Assembly (NCBI RefSeq): GCF_022179405.1
Contig: NZ_BPQT01000058.1
Span: forward strand, 1 to 42,188
DNA: 42,188 nt
Reading direction: 5' to 3'
Origin: Methylobacterium marchantiae
Lineage (GTDB): Bacteria > Pseudomonadota > Alphaproteobacteria > Rhizobiales > Beijerinckiaceae
A program made the position numbers and the translations under genes. How positions within the stretch are numbered: the first letter of the stretch is position 1; each line of letters begins with the position of its first letter. The notes under the pieces were generated by a model. It worked only from the letters and a program-made list of their open reading frames with translations. It was not told where the DNA came from and searched no databases. Of this stretch, positions 33,669-42,188 are shown in pieces.

Positions 33669-35060
33669 CTATCCGCGGAGCCGGTTCACCACGGCGGCGA
33701 GGGCGTAGGTCGCACGGTCGCGGGCGAACTCGAGATTGATCTTGGCCACACGGGCCTCGGCCAGCTCGGCGACGGTGTTGAGGATGTCGACCACCGTCAT
33801 CGAGCCGAGCCGAAGCTCCATCTGGCGGCCCTGCACGGCCCGCGTGATCTTGCGGACGCGCTGCTCGGCCTGGCCGACTTGCTCGATCGTCGAACGGCGC
33901 TGTTTGAAGGCCGCCGTCGCCTGGGCGATCAGGGTGTTTTCGAGATCCTGCGCCACGTAGCTCTTCTGACGCGCGATCGCATGCTCGCGAGCGACGTTGC
34001 CGAACTCGCCGGGCTGGTAGATCGGAATCAGGGCCTGCAGCATCGTCGAGGTGTCCTGGACCCTGTACGGCGTCAGCGAGACAGGGCCGCGGCGACCGTG
34101 GGTGACCTCCAGGCTCAGCTGCGGCAGGAACTGCGCATACGACGCCTTGGCCGTGAAGGCCGCCGATTCCGCGTCCAGGCGCGCGGCGACGAGTGTCGGA
34201 TTGGCGCGAACGAGGATGCCCCGGAGCTCGCCGAGCGAGGATGGCAGCAAAGCGTTGGGGACGAGCGGCAATGCGGTCGGATTCGCGGCGGGTCCTGCGA
34301 GGCGGACCAGCTCGGTCTCGGAGGCGACGAGGTTCGACTTCGCCTGTTCGAGGCTGATCGTGGCGGCGATGACGCGCGATTCGGCCAAGGCCGCCTCGGC
34401 ATTCGTGGCGTCGTGGACCTCGCGCCGCAAAGCGACGCTGCGGGCGACTTTCGAAACGTCGGCGATCGCGGCCTCGCGCAGCTGGACGATCGCCCGGTCG
34501 CGCAGGACGGCGAGGTAGGCACTGGCGGTGTCGAGCAGGATCTGCTGGGCTTTGGCATCCTGCAGGCCGCGGCCCGCCGCCGAGGCGCTGCGGGCCGCCT
34601 GGAGATCGTTGTAGCGCTTGAACCCGTCGAACAACGGCAGGCTCAATTGGAAGCCCGACGTATTGGGTTGCCACCGCTGCAGGGCATCGGTCCCGCCGGG
34701 CACGGTGGGGTCGGAGACGAAGTCCGGCGAATACTTGATCTTACTGTCGAGGCGACGGTTCACCGCGTAGCCCATGGTGGGCAGGAAGGCCTCCCAGCCA
34801 CTGATGACCTGGGCTTCGACGGCCGCTTGCCGCTCGTCGTCCGCCTTCCGATCGAAACTAGACCGCAGAGCCCATCCCATGGCCTCGTCGATGGATTCGG
34901 CGCGCGCTCCGGTGCCGCTGACGGCAAGGATTCCCAGGACGGTCCAGCCGATCCTCGCGAGGGCGCCGACGCTCCCCGCGCCGAGTCTTGGGCCTGACCA
35001 TGCTGTGTCCATCCAGATCGTCCGGCCGGCTCGAAACGCGTCAATTCTGTCCACATCCAT
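33669..35060 (-). CDS. TolC-family outer-membrane channel
   Basis: The 463-aa protein has a signal-peptide-like segment ending GTGARA and two repeated TolC blocks. The first has LPTMGYAVNRRLDSK, PNTSGFQLSLPLFDGFKRYNDLQ and long helices. The second has FLPQLSLEVTHGRR, MLQALIPIYQPGEF and VRKITRAVQGRQMELRLGSM. It should form the outer-membrane duct of the C39-ABC/HlyD exporter, as no other tripartite exporter is encoded in the window. ATG 35060 lacks a clear ribosome binding site; ATG 35012 (MDTAWSGPRL) gives a more normal signal peptide and may be the true start. It lies upstream of the precursor gene on the same strand. Confidence 0.88.
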   Translation of the reverse strand: MDVDRIDAFRAGRTIWMDTAWSGPRLGAGSVGALARIGWTVLGILAVSGTGARAESIDEAMGWALRSSFDRKADDERQAAVEAQVISGWEAFLPTMGYAVNRRLDSKIKYSPDFVSDPTVPGGTDALQRWQPNTSGFQLSLPLFDGFKRYNDLQAARSASAAGRGLQDAKAQQILLDTASAYLAVLRDRAIVQLREAAIADVSKVARSVALRREVHDATNAEAALAESRVIAATISLEQAKSNLVASETELVRLAGPAANPTALPLVPNALLPSSLGELRGILVRANPTLVAARLDAESAAFTAKASYAQFLPQLSLEVTHGRRGPVSLTPYRVQDTSTMLQALIPIYQPGEFGNVAREHAIARQKSYVAQDLENTLIAQATAAFKQRRSTIEQVGQAEQRVRKITRAVQGRQMELRLGSMTVVDILNTVAELAEARVAKINLEFARDRATYALAAVVNRLRG

Positions 35061-35237
35061 GCACGGACGTAGTTAATCGCGCGTGAAGTCGCAGGCTCGG
35101 ACGGCGTGCCCTGCATCCTGTTTCATCGCCGGCACCGGAGACATCGTTGGGGATCGTGACGACGACACGTGTGCAACCGGAAGGGGCTTCGTCGGACGGC
35201 TTGGTCTTGAGGGGACGGCGCTTCGACAGCCCCCCGA

Positions 35238-35714
35238 TTAGTCGGAGAAGACGAGCATCAGGGTGAGTTCGGCCGTGAGCGCCGGCCGCGTCGCATCGTC
35301 AGCCACCTCTACCGTGGCGCCGAGCCTCAACGCGGCTTTGTTCTCCGGCAGCGCGCCGACGCCGTTGAGGGTGAAGATCCCGCGCACCCGAGCGTCGACG
35401 CGCACGGGCGCAAGGAACCTGACCTTGTCGGCACCGAGATTCAGCACGGCCCGCACGCAGGGATCGGCGGGCAGGACCTCGCCCAGGGCGCCTCCGAGGA
35501 TCGAGAGCGTCAGGTAGCCATGCGCCACGGTCCCTCCGAATGGTGTCTCGGCGGCGGCGCGAACGGGATCGACATGGACGAACTGATGGTCGCCCGTCGC
35601 TGCCGCGAAACCGTCGATCCGCGCCTGGTCGAGCGTTGTCCAGACCGAGGCGCCGATCCGCGTGCCGACGCGCTGCCGCAGGGCCGCCAGGAACGCCTCG
35701 CGCGCATCGGACAT
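35238..35714 (-). CDS. MaoC-type (R)-hydratase / hot-dog dehydratase
   Basis: This encodes 158 aa. The hydratase signature is TGDHQFVHVDPVRAAAETPFGGT followed directly by VAHGYLTLSIL, with the catalytic Asp and His of (R)-specific enoyl hydratases in GDHQFVH. The rest is a single hot-dog domain (DKVRFLAPVRVDARVRG). Such enzymes hydrate or dehydrate acyl-CoA or acyl-ACP intermediates. It lies downstream of the ketosynthase gene in the same direction, making an ACP/ketosynthase/dehydratase set. ATG 35714 is annotated; ATG 35768 would add 18 residues and is nearly as plausible. No ketoreductase or enoyl reductase is encoded alongside. Confidence 0.83.
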   Translation of the reverse strand: MSDAREAFLAALRQRVGTRIGASVWTTLDQARIDGFAAATGDHQFVHVDPVRAAAETPFGGTVAHGYLTLSILGGALGEVLPADPCVRAVLNLGADKVRFLAPVRVDARVRGIFTLNGVGALPENKAALRLGATVEVADDATRPALTAELTLMLVFSD

Positions 35715-35803
35715 CGGGCGGTCTCGGCCGGAATCGCTCTGGGTTCCGGTCACGGGTGAAGCCGCCATCGTCCTGAACGGGTTTTGCGGAAGGTCTCCAC
35801 GGC

Positions 35804-37000
35804 TCAGCTCACCTGCCGCAGGATCAGGCTCGCATTCAGGCCGCCGAACGCGAAGGAGTTCGACATGGCCGCGCGGATCGGCATCGAGCGCGCTTGAAGC
35901 GGAATCGCGTCGATATCGAGTTCCGGATCCTGGTCGGTCAAATGGGCCGTGGGCGGGGCCACCGAATGGGTCATCGCGAGGACAGTCGCGACCGCTTCGA
36001 GCGCACCCGCCGCGCCGAGCGCGTGACCGGTCGTTCCCTTGGTAGAGGAAACCGGCGGCACCGTCCCCGCTCCGAACACCTCCCGGAGCGCCCGGACCTC
36101 CGTGAGGTCGTTGGCGCGCGTCCCGGTTCCATGGGCGTTGACGTAGGCAATGTCGCTCGCGGCCAGATCCGCATCCGCGAGCGCGGCGCGCATCGCCCTC
36201 ACCATCCCGTCCACCGTCGGCGCGACGATGTCCCCCGCATCGGCGCCCGAGCCGAACCCCGCCAGCGCGACCTTCGGCAGGCATCCGCGCGCCCGCGCGT
36301 GAACCTCACGCTCCAACACGAGGATGCCGGCGCCCTCGCCGACGACGAGCCCGTCGCGGTCGCGTGAGAAAGGCCGACAGCCGGTCCGGCTCATGATCTT
36401 CATACCGTTCCAGGCCAGAAGAGTGCCGCGGGATAGCGGCGCCTCGGTTCCGCCGGTGATCGCCACATCCACGATGCCGCTGCGCACGAGCTGCGCTGCC
36501 ACGCCGATCGCGTGGGTCGCCGATGCACAGGCGCTCGCGATGACGAAGCACGGACCTTGCGCTCCGTAGGCGATCGAGACCCAGCTCGCAGACGAACTAC
36601 CCATCGCTCGCACGACGGAGAAGGGGTGGGGACGCTTGTTCTCCGCGAAAAGCCGCTCGTACTGCGTGTCGAGGCTCATCAGGCCGCCGCCGCCATTGCC
36701 TAGGATCACGGCGATCCGTTCCGGCGCCACCGAACCGAGCGTCAGGCCGGCATCCGCCAGCGCATGACCGGCGGCGGAAACCGCCAGCACGGCGTTGCGG
36801 TCGCAGGCGCCCGGAACGGAGATCGGGAGACCGGAAAAATCCACCGAACCATCGATTTCCGCGGCGATGATGTCCGAATCCGGCAGAGCCCGAACCGGGG
36901 TGAAGCAGGGCCTTCCCGCGGTCAGGCTCGCCCAGTAGGTCTCGAGATCGAGGCCGCTCGGGCAGGTCACGCCGATGCCGGAAACGACGACGTTGCTCAT
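35804..37000 (-). CDS. Beta-ketoacyl-ACP synthase (FabF/NodE-like)
   Basis: The 398-aa condensing enzyme has the intact Cys-His-His triad: Cys158 in IASACASATHAIG, His290 in VNAHGTGTRAND and His326 in KGTTGHALGAAG. The N-terminus VVVSGIGVTCPSG and the C-terminal SFAFGGLNASLIL are standard. It elongates acyl chains on ACP. It overlaps the ACP gene by four bases (ATGA), a coupling like that of nodF-nodE in rhizobia, where a dedicated ACP and ketosynthase make special fatty acids. Genomes carry a housekeeping FabF elsewhere, so this copy probably serves a specialised product (inference). Confidence 0.9.
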   Translation of the reverse strand: MSNVVVSGIGVTCPSGLDLETYWASLTAGRPCFTPVRALPDSDIIAAEIDGSVDFSGLPISVPGACDRNAVLAVSAAGHALADAGLTLGSVAPERIAVILGNGGGGLMSLDTQYERLFAENKRPHPFSVVRAMGSSSASWVSIAYGAQGPCFVIASACASATHAIGVAAQLVRSGIVDVAITGGTEAPLSRGTLLAWNGMKIMSRTGCRPFSRDRDGLVVGEGAGILVLEREVHARARGCLPKVALAGFGSGADAGDIVAPTVDGMVRAMRAALADADLAASDIAYVNAHGTGTRANDLTEVRALREVFGAGTVPPVSSTKGTTGHALGAAGALEAVATVLAMTHSVAPPTAHLTDQDPELDIDAIPLQARSMPIRAAMSNSFAFGGLNASLILRQVS

Positions 37001-37308
37001 GCTGTCCGTGCATTTGCGGCGAGGGCGGAGCGGATGAGATCGACCACGTCGCCGAAGGTCGTCTCGTCGGCGGACTTGGCGTTCGCGTTGAATTTTATTT
37101 CGACCTCGAACTGGTCTTCGATCTCGAAGATCACCTCGACCAGATCCAGGGAATCGATCTGCGCCTCGGCCATGGTCGTGGACGCGTTCCAGTTCGCATC
37201 TTCCGTCTTGATGTACTTGCGGAGAATCTGAAACAGGCCCCGCTCGACATCATCTCCGCCCGTCGAGGGGATCTGGACTGGGACAAGATCTGCGGCAGAA
37301 AGGACCAT
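36997..37308 (-). CDS. Acyl carrier protein (NodF-like)
   Basis: This encodes 103 aa. The phosphopantetheine site is Ser53 in AQIDSLDLVEVIFEIED, followed by an acidic helix and FGDVVDLIRSAL. It is longer and less canonical than housekeeping AcpP (about 78 aa), closer to NodF-type specialised carriers. The ATG at 37308 has GGAG seven bases upstream; an upstream ATG at 37335 lacks such a site. It is the first gene of the leftward block. The dedicated ketosynthase follows with an ATGA overlap. Confidence 0.85.
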   Translation of the reverse strand: MVLSAADLVPVQIPSTGGDDVERGLFQILRKYIKTEDANWNASTTMAEAQIDSLDLVEVIFEIEDQFEVEIKFNANAKSADETTFGDVVDLIRSALAANARTA

Positions 37309-37343
37309 GGCACGTCTCCGATTGAGCTGACGCACTGATTGCC

Positions 37344-37371
37344 ATTATTTAAATTCCCCGTTCAAGTCCAA
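37344..37371 (-). promoter_or_regulatory. Candidate sigma70-type promoter for the ACP-ketosynthase block
   Basis: On the minus strand a TTGGAC box (37371-37366) is followed after 16 bp by AATAAT (37349-37344) in AT-rich DNA, about 36 bp upstream of the ACP start codon. Spacing and location fit a vegetative promoter, though the -10 is not a perfect consensus. Confidence 0.5.
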
Positions 37372-37834
37372 TACCATCGGTTAACTAAAGAATATATTTT
37401 ATAGTAAATTCTCCGAACAAGTGCTTCTCTTCTCCTGGGCGTCTCTTCTGTGCGTCCATTAATTATTATGCAAAATTATCGTGCGTGGAATGATCGGGCT
37501 GTCGTGTTCTGGTGCGACTTCGTTCGGCCCAGAGCAAGGATGCCGTGCTCGTCGAGGACGAGGCCCCATTGACGGCCACCGTCGTCGCCATGACTCTCCA
37601 TAACGACGCTCCAGCGAGCGTCGGATGAGGCCCCGCTCCGGCGCGATGGCTGGTCTGCGAACGCGAAATGCGTCGAGCGCATCTGGCGCCGCGGAGGCCT
37701 GGAGGCTCCGGTGACGCCATTGAAGCAGGCACGCCTCTGCTCGACGATGGCCGAGGCCCTGCCCTCGCGGTCAGGCTGTCCCGGCTACCTCTCGTCCTGC
37801 AACGTCGTCGCGCATCGCACTCAGCGCGGCCACA
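37372..37834. other. Gap without a supportable gene
   Basis: About 460 bp. The first part is AT-rich; the rest is GC-rich with short minus-strand frames (for example 37476-37682, including WGLVLDEHGILALG) that match no family I know and lack ribosome binding sites. It may be decayed sequence connected with the IS3 remnant to the right. Confidence 0.4.
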
Positions 37835-38110
37835 GGTAAGTACATACTGCAAGTACTAAAAATACTGAACGTGATTGATAAGTTCACCGGCGAATGCTTG
37901 ACCATTCGGTCATTCGAGAGCTCGAAGCGCCGGACGCGATCAACGTATCCGCGGGCCTGCCCAGCCTTCGTAGCATTCCCCTTCAGATGCGATTGGGCAA
38001 TGGACCGGATTTCACCGTCAAAGGCGTTCGTGACTGGATCCCGGAGGCCGGATCAGTGGCGGCCCACATCGAACCGGATAGCTCGCCGCGCTCAATGCAA
38101 ATACGCACCG
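37835..38110 (+). pseudogene. IS3-family orfB remnant (DDE core fragment)
   Basis: From about 37835 the translation gives KILNVIDKFTGECLTIR, close to the LNIIDEFTRECLAIRV block around the first catalytic Asp of IS3-type OrfB. After a frameshift (about 37910-37930), a second frame reads GNGPDFTVKGVRDWIPEAGS followed by an HIEPDSSP segment, the region of the second Asp, before decaying. The final Glu block is missing. It is a short, dead relic of a different IS3 copy from the one at the left edge. Confidence 0.7.
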
Positions 38111-38312
38111 AAAGTCGTTTTAATCCATAGCGAGCACAAATATTCTCACTATTTTAAGCTGACACGATTATCATGAGTAACAATTGTGACTAAAAAATAG
38201 CAGAAAACTTGCCCTCAGTCTGAAACCTTCGCTGTTGCATGCACGTATCTACCTAACCGCGAACCTGTGAGCCGCATGTGCATCTCAGGCTGCGAGTTAG
38301 GGAGACGACGCA

Positions 38313-39992
38313 ATGGCTATCATCAATGGCGATAACGGCGACAATTTCCTTACCGGCACCGAGGAAGAGGACGTCATCAACGGGCGAGGTGGCAACGATA
38401 CGATCGATTCTGTCGACCGTCCCGCCAACATATTCGCAGGGTCAATCGATCCCAGGCGCGACGTAGTCAATGCTGGGACCGGAGATGACTTCGTCACCGG
38501 CGGAAAACTCGATCGGTTGAATGGGGGCGATGGCAACGATTTCCTATCGCTGAACTTTAATTTCAATGGCCCCATTGCCGGCTCGGCTCCTCCGATTCGC
38601 CTCAACCTCAATGCCGAGGGTGCAGGTACAGCGTCAGATGGCACTGTCATCAGAGGCTTTGAATTCGTAAACTTAAATTTATCCGATGCTGGCGATAACA
38701 TCGTCAATACTGGTAACGTTCGCGCGCAAATTACGAGTGGAGTCGGAAATGACAGGCTCACCACCGGATCGGAAGACGACGTCGTATTCGGAGGCGGTGG
38801 CAGAAACGTTATTTCGACGGGCGGCGGCAACGATACGATCGGTAGTGGATCTGGGACCGACATCGTGTCCGGGGGTGATGGCAACGACAGTTTCGGCCTC
38901 AACATCTACACGGATGGTAGAGACCGGGTGGATTTAGGGGCAGGGGACGACACCGTCCGGTTCGATCGCTTCGACGGCGGTGCCGGTAACATTCGTCTGA
39001 CCTTTACCTCGGCCGAAGTCGGCAACGGCAACGGCGATGATTCCGGCAGCCTCGCGAATCAGGATGGAGGGCTCGCGGTTCGTGCGCAGGCAGAGGATGC
39101 TGACGGCAATCTGATCGGGCCCATCTCGCGCTTTGATGACGAGGGTATAACCTTCGTCGCCGGAACGCAGGGCATCACTTTCGATGTACGTGACCTTGTC
39201 TCCGGCACCGAGCGCGGCAATACGTTCGAGGGGGTGGTATTGGGAACCAGCGGTGACGATACGCTGACATTTTCACCGCCATTCCGCGCCGGGCAGGATT
39301 TCTACTACAACGCCGGTCAGGGTGATGACACAGTCACTGCTGGCACCGGCAATGATTTCATCGTCGGTGGCGTCGGCAATGATACGGTCAGCGCAGGAGC
39401 CGGCAATGACACGGTCCTCGGGCAGGATGGTAGAGACACTTTGTTCGGCGAAGCAGGCGACGATCGCATGAACGGCGGCGTCAGTGACGATAGTCTCAGT
39501 GGCGGCGATGGTAACGATGAGCTCGGCGGAGGGACCGGAGACGACATTCTGGTCGGCAGCGGAGGTAACGATACCCTATTTGGTGAAGATGGAAACGATC
39601 GTTTAAATGGAGGAACGGGCGACGACATCTTTATTGGCGGGGCCGGCAACGACGAACTCGGCGGTGATGTCGGCAATGATGTCTTGGTCGGCAATGGCGG
39701 GATGGATTCATTGTTCGGAGAAGCCGGTAATGATACGCTTGATGGCGGCGCCGGGAATGACATTCTTCTCGGCGGTTCGGGAGCCGACCAGTTCAACTTC
39801 GGTGTCGATTCGGGAACTGACATCATTACGGATTTCAGCTTCGCGGATGGTGATCGGCTTGCGCTGTTTGGTCAGAGCTACGTCGCTCAGCAGGACGAGT
39901 TCGGCAATGCGTCCTTAGCCTTGTCTGGCGGCGGCTTGGTGACCCTGGCAGGCATCACCCCTCAGCAGTTGGACGGCACGTTCTTCGTCTAA
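38313..39992 (+). CDS. RTX-repeat calcium-binding protein, probable type I secretion substrate
   Basis: The acidic 559-aa protein has Gly-Asp repeats at the N-terminus (NGDNGDNFLTG; GRGGNDTID) and again near residues 130-200. The main block of nonapeptide repeats (GGxGxDxLx; for example GGAGNDELGG, FGEAGNDTLDGG) spans residues ~335-495. The C-terminus is of secretion-signal type (GADQFNFGVDSGTDIITDF to LDGTFFV). Such proteins bind calcium outside the cell and leave through type I exporters without a cleaved signal. No enzymatic domain was recognised. GGGAG lies eight bases before the ATG. No HlyB-type exporter is adjacent; the nearby C39-type exporter normally takes leader peptides. A strong hairpin follows the gene. 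Confidence 0.9.
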   Translation: MAIINGDNGDNFLTGTEEEDVINGRGGNDTIDSVDRPANIFAGSIDPRRDVVNAGTGDDFVTGGKLDRLNGGDGNDFLSLNFNFNGPIAGSAPPIRLNLNAEGAGTASDGTVIRGFEFVNLNLSDAGDNIVNTGNVRAQITSGVGNDRLTTGSEDDVVFGGGGRNVISTGGGNDTIGSGSGTDIVSGGDGNDSFGLNIYTDGRDRVDLGAGDDTVRFDRFDGGAGNIRLTFTSAEVGNGNGDDSGSLANQDGGLAVRAQAEDADGNLIGPISRFDDEGITFVAGTQGITFDVRDLVSGTERGNTFEGVVLGTSGDDTLTFSPPFRAGQDFYYNAGQGDDTVTAGTGNDFIVGGVGNDTVSAGAGNDTVLGQDGRDTLFGEAGDDRMNGGVSDDSLSGGDGNDELGGGTGDDILVGSGGNDTLFGEDGNDRLNGGTGDDIFIGGAGNDELGGDVGNDVLVGNGGMDSLFGEAGNDTLDGGAGNDILLGGSGADQFNFGVDSGTDIITDFSFADGDRLALFGQSYVAQQDEFGNASLALSGGGLVTLAGITPQQLDGTFFV

Positions 39993-40016
39993 ACCTTTAT
40001 ATCTCATCATAAAATT

Positions 40017-40051
40017 GGATGAGCCCGGCATATTATATGCCGGGCTCATCC
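40017..40051 (+). terminator. Perfect 16-bp hairpin after the RTX gene
   Basis: Arms 40017-40032 and 40036-40051 are perfectly complementary around a 3-nt loop, GC-rich in the middle, 24 bp beyond the RTX stop codon. There is no T-run on the + strand, but the strength and place of the stem suggest a transcription terminator or mRNA-stabilising end. Confidence 0.7.
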
Positions 40052-40220
40052 GAGAGCAAGGAGGCGGAGGACCGATGGCACGAACGGCGGCTGATGGTCC
40101 GCACATGGGCGAAGCGCGGGTCGCCGGGCGTGGGGCGTCGGATGCTGGGCCGAACCGTGCAAGCCGGATGTCACCTCAGCGCCACTTCTACCCGATTGGC
40201 ATCTCTGACTGCCGAGAATG

Positions 40221-40251
40221 AAAAAACCCCGTCGGCATGAGCCTGACGAGG
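40221..40251 (-). terminator. Rho-independent terminator of the small secreted protein gene
   Basis: On the minus strand a hairpin (40251-40227: CCTCGTC paired with GACGGGG plus an inner GGC/GCC pair) is followed by TTTTTT (40226-40221). It lies 66 bp after the stop of the leftward gene at 40317-40640. Confidence 0.8.
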
Positions 40252-40316
40252 TCGTATTGCGTCGAGAGTTTTGGACGGCTTCAAGTCGATGAAGGACTAT
40301 TCGACTGCCAATCTGC

Positions 40317-40640
40317 CTAACAGCGAAGTCGGCGACGTTCACGACGGCCGAACGTTTCAAAATGCACGAGCCCCGACTCCATCGTGCCATTGCGTACCGC
40401 CCGCAAGACATCTGGGTTGCAGCGCAGGTACTCGCGCTCGTTGAAGCCCATTCGACGATCTCCGTCATCGAAGTCCCGGCCTCGATAGCCGCGGTCACGA
40501 TCATAGTCTCCGCGTTCCCGGTATCCCTCGTCCCGGCGGTCGTATCCGTAGTCGCGACCGCCATATGGTTGAGCCGAAACTGCAGTGATCGCCCCCAGCA
40601 CGCCAAGGCCCGCAACCACGATGGTACATAGCGTCTTCAT
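40317..40640 (-). CDS. Small secreted Arg/Asp/Tyr-rich protein of unknown function
   Basis: The 107-aa protein starts with a signal peptide (MKTLCTIVVAGLGVLGAITA, cleavage near VSA-QP). A low-complexity charged segment follows, rich in Arg, Asp, Gly and Tyr (for example GYRERGDYDRDRGYRGRD), then a conserved-looking end: NEREYLRCNPDVLRAVRNG and ESGLVHFETFGRRERRRL. The last part resembles segments seen in small proteobacterial secreted or surface proteins, but no family name can be given with confidence. The start ATG at 40640 has an AGGAG ten bases upstream; a GTG nine bases earlier is too close to that site. It is monocistronic, with its own terminator. Confidence 0.7.
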   Translation of the reverse strand: MKTLCTIVVAGLGVLGAITAVSAQPYGGRDYGYDRRDEGYRERGDYDRDRGYRGRDFDDGDRRMGFNEREYLRCNPDVLRAVRNGTMESGLVHFETFGRRERRRLRC

Positions 40641-40827
40641 ATCAGGCACTCTCCTTCTCCGGATCTAGGAACGAATTCGGGGGGATTTGGTTCGTTCTGC
40701 CCTGTCGCATTGATACCCGGTCGAGCAGGCGGCAATGCTGTTCAAGCGATGCGGGCGGACTGCCGGAAATGGCGGACCGGCCAAGTGTAGTAGCCCACAT
40801 CCTCCTCGCTCAAATTTGCAGACGTGA

Positions 40828-42018
40828 TCAGGAAGTATCCTCCAGGCCGGGGATCAATGACAGGCGCCGCAAGCTGGTAGCGATCGCCGCCTCCGTGCCG
40901 CTGTGGCCCCCCATCGCCAGCGCCGCTACTCGCCACGCTGCTATGTCAGCGTCGCGGGTCCGCTCGTAATCTGCGTCGTTCCAAGTGTCACGGAGATCGA
41001 TCCCCGCACGCGCGAGACCTTTCAGCAGACTCGCGGTACCGAGAACGGAGATTGCACGAACACGGTCGCGCCGGCCCTGCACATCAAGGCTGCAGATTTC
41101 GCCTCTCACGGCATCGATATAGGTCAGTGACCGTGCACGAGACCGCAGCGCGCCTGCTGCCACCCGCTTGAAGCGTCTTCGGTTGATGACGACGATCTCT
41201 GCTCCGATTCGACCGAGAAGCTGCAATCCATGCAGGGCAGAGCCCTCGGCGAAGACCAGTCTGTCGGTGCGTCGGTAGATGTCGAGCTGGTCCTCAAGCG
41301 GGAGCGCTTCGGGATACATGATCTTGGCACCGATGCCTGCAAGCGCATCTTCGAGATAACGTTCGCCCCCGATTTGACCGATCAGGTGGGTCGGCGAAGA
41401 GCCTTCGTCACCGCGCAGACGTGACCGTGAGACGTAGACGAGGGGATATCGGTCTGTGTTGCCCGTTCCGCGAGTGATTCGGTCGAGGAGATCGAGGTAG
41501 CGGCACGGTGTCCGAAGACTTCCGCGCCGCTCTCCCTGCGGGAACACGTGGAGCTCGCGCAGCATGGTCGGCTCACGCAGAAGGATGATCCTTTTGCGAT
41601 CGATGCCGAAATGGTCGAGCAGCTCCCAAAAGAAGGCTGGAGGTCGTCGCTTCGATCGCGTGTTGAGGGAGAAGAGCAGAGGCTGCGTCGGATCAGCGAC
41701 GCTGGAGGCAGCGAGCCGGGTGCCGAAATCCGCAACCGCATGGCCGAAATGGTGGATGATGGGGCCACACCAGGTCGCCGTCGCGAGGGTCGCCGTCGGC
41801 GGATCGATGCAACGAGGACGCCTGTCTCGCGGCAGAGGGAGGACGCCCTTGCTGTATCTAGCCCGCACCTGCAGCGGATAGTACGGCCAGACCGGACCGC
41901 CCGTGAACATGCTGTCTTTGTGGATCGATTCCGTCGGCATGACGACGACGTCCCTGAACGTCCGACGCTGCGCGAGAAGCTCAAGTTTCCAGTCAGGAAT
42001 GGGGACGGCAGGGTCCAA
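40828..42018 (-). CDS. GT61-type (DUF563) glycosyltransferase
   Basis: This encodes 396 aa. Features of the family are GPIIHHFGHAVADFGTRL near the N-terminal third, PAFFWELLDHFGIDRKRIILL, YPLVYVSRSRLR in the centre, and the conserved LEDQLDIYRRTDRLVFAEGSALHGLQLLG with the Glu-Gly-Ser/Ala-x-x-His motif. These enzymes add sugars in capsule or exopolysaccharide synthesis. The start appears to be TTG at 42018 because AGGAG lies six bases upstream and no ATG fits; the N-terminus begins MDPAVPIPDWKLELL. No other polysaccharide genes are in the window, although the window ends 170 bp upstream of this start. Confidence 0.72.
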   Translation of the reverse strand: MDPAVPIPDWKLELLAQRRTFRDVVVMPTESIHKDSMFTGGPVWPYYPLQVRARYSKGVLPLPRDRRPRCIDPPTATLATATWCGPIIHHFGHAVADFGTRLAASSVADPTQPLLFSLNTRSKRRPPAFFWELLDHFGIDRKRIILLREPTMLRELHVFPQGERRGSLRTPCRYLDLLDRITRGTGNTDRYPLVYVSRSRLRGDEGSSPTHLIGQIGGERYLEDALAGIGAKIMYPEALPLEDQLDIYRRTDRLVFAEGSALHGLQLLGRIGAEIVVINRRRFKRVAAGALRSRARSLTYIDAVRGEICSLDVQGRRDRVRAISVLGTASLLKGLARAGIDLRDTWNDADYERTRDADIAAWRVAALAMGGHSGTEAAIATSLRRLSLIPGLEDTS

Positions 42019-42188
42019 CCGTGTCTCCTGGCTCGCCGTCGTTCGGTGGCTCGGGTCGAAGCTAATGCATCGTCAGTCGCATGACGATGGTGCACTGTGC
42101 GAGTTGTACTGACTTTGCCCGTGTTTGCCTCCGTTCATGAGCAGAGTCCGGTCTGGTTCTGTGGGGACTAGGTGTGAGCTTTCAGGAG

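Noticed and set aside
39320-39790. Tandem repeats that could suggest a CRISPR or satellite array
   Set aside because: They are degenerate coding repeats of the RTX nonapeptide, in frame with the 559-aa protein.

Overview
The window is GC-rich (apart from a few AT-rich gaps) and alphaproteobacterial in character. Gene style, the Methylobacterium-like IS transposases and the truncated integrase point to Methylobacterium or a close Rhizobiales relative; this is inference from remembered protein similarity, not from a marker gene.

Layout. (1) 1-9.3 kb is an accessory island. It holds an IS3 remnant, a vsr endonuclease and a C5-cytosine methyltransferase (+), and facing them a two-gene module: a 700-aa protein with two GHKL ATPase domains and a receiver-domain protein (-). 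After these come a mobilisation pair (relaxase and MobC), a truncated integrase and a frameshifted IS5-type transposase. (2) 9.4-20.7 kb is one leftward type II secretion operon in transcription order gspD-O-F-G-H-I-J-K-E-L-M-C, almost entirely coupled by ATGA, GTGA or short overlaps. It is preceded by a large secreted alpha/beta hydrolase that could be a substrate. (3) 23.1-26.9 kb is a decayed stretch: an AT-rich gap, a histone-deacetylase-like pseudogene, an aminoacyl-tRNA-synthetase-like pseudogene and an IS5/IS1182-type element with readable terminal inverted repeats.

(4) 26.9-37.4 kb is the most interesting block, all leftward. It encodes acyl carrier protein, ketoacyl-ACP synthase, MaoC-type hydratase, TolC, a 42-residue peptide with a double-glycine leader (33200-33328), a class III aminotransferase, an LpxL-like acyltransferase, an HlyD adaptor and an ABC exporter with an intact C39 peptidase domain. 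I read it as a peptide maturation and export system (C39-ABC, HlyD, TolC, precursor) placed beside a small fatty-acyl synthesis and transfer set. Whether the acyl genes modify the peptide is a hypothesis. Two Rho-independent terminators separate the precursor, the aminotransferase and the exporter genes.

(5) 37.8-42.2 kb holds an IS3 remnant, an RTX-repeat protein, a small secreted protein and a GT61-type glycosyltransferase.

Start codons were chosen from overlaps and ribosome binding sites; several differ from the longest reading frame. No rRNA, tRNA or CRISPR array was recognised.
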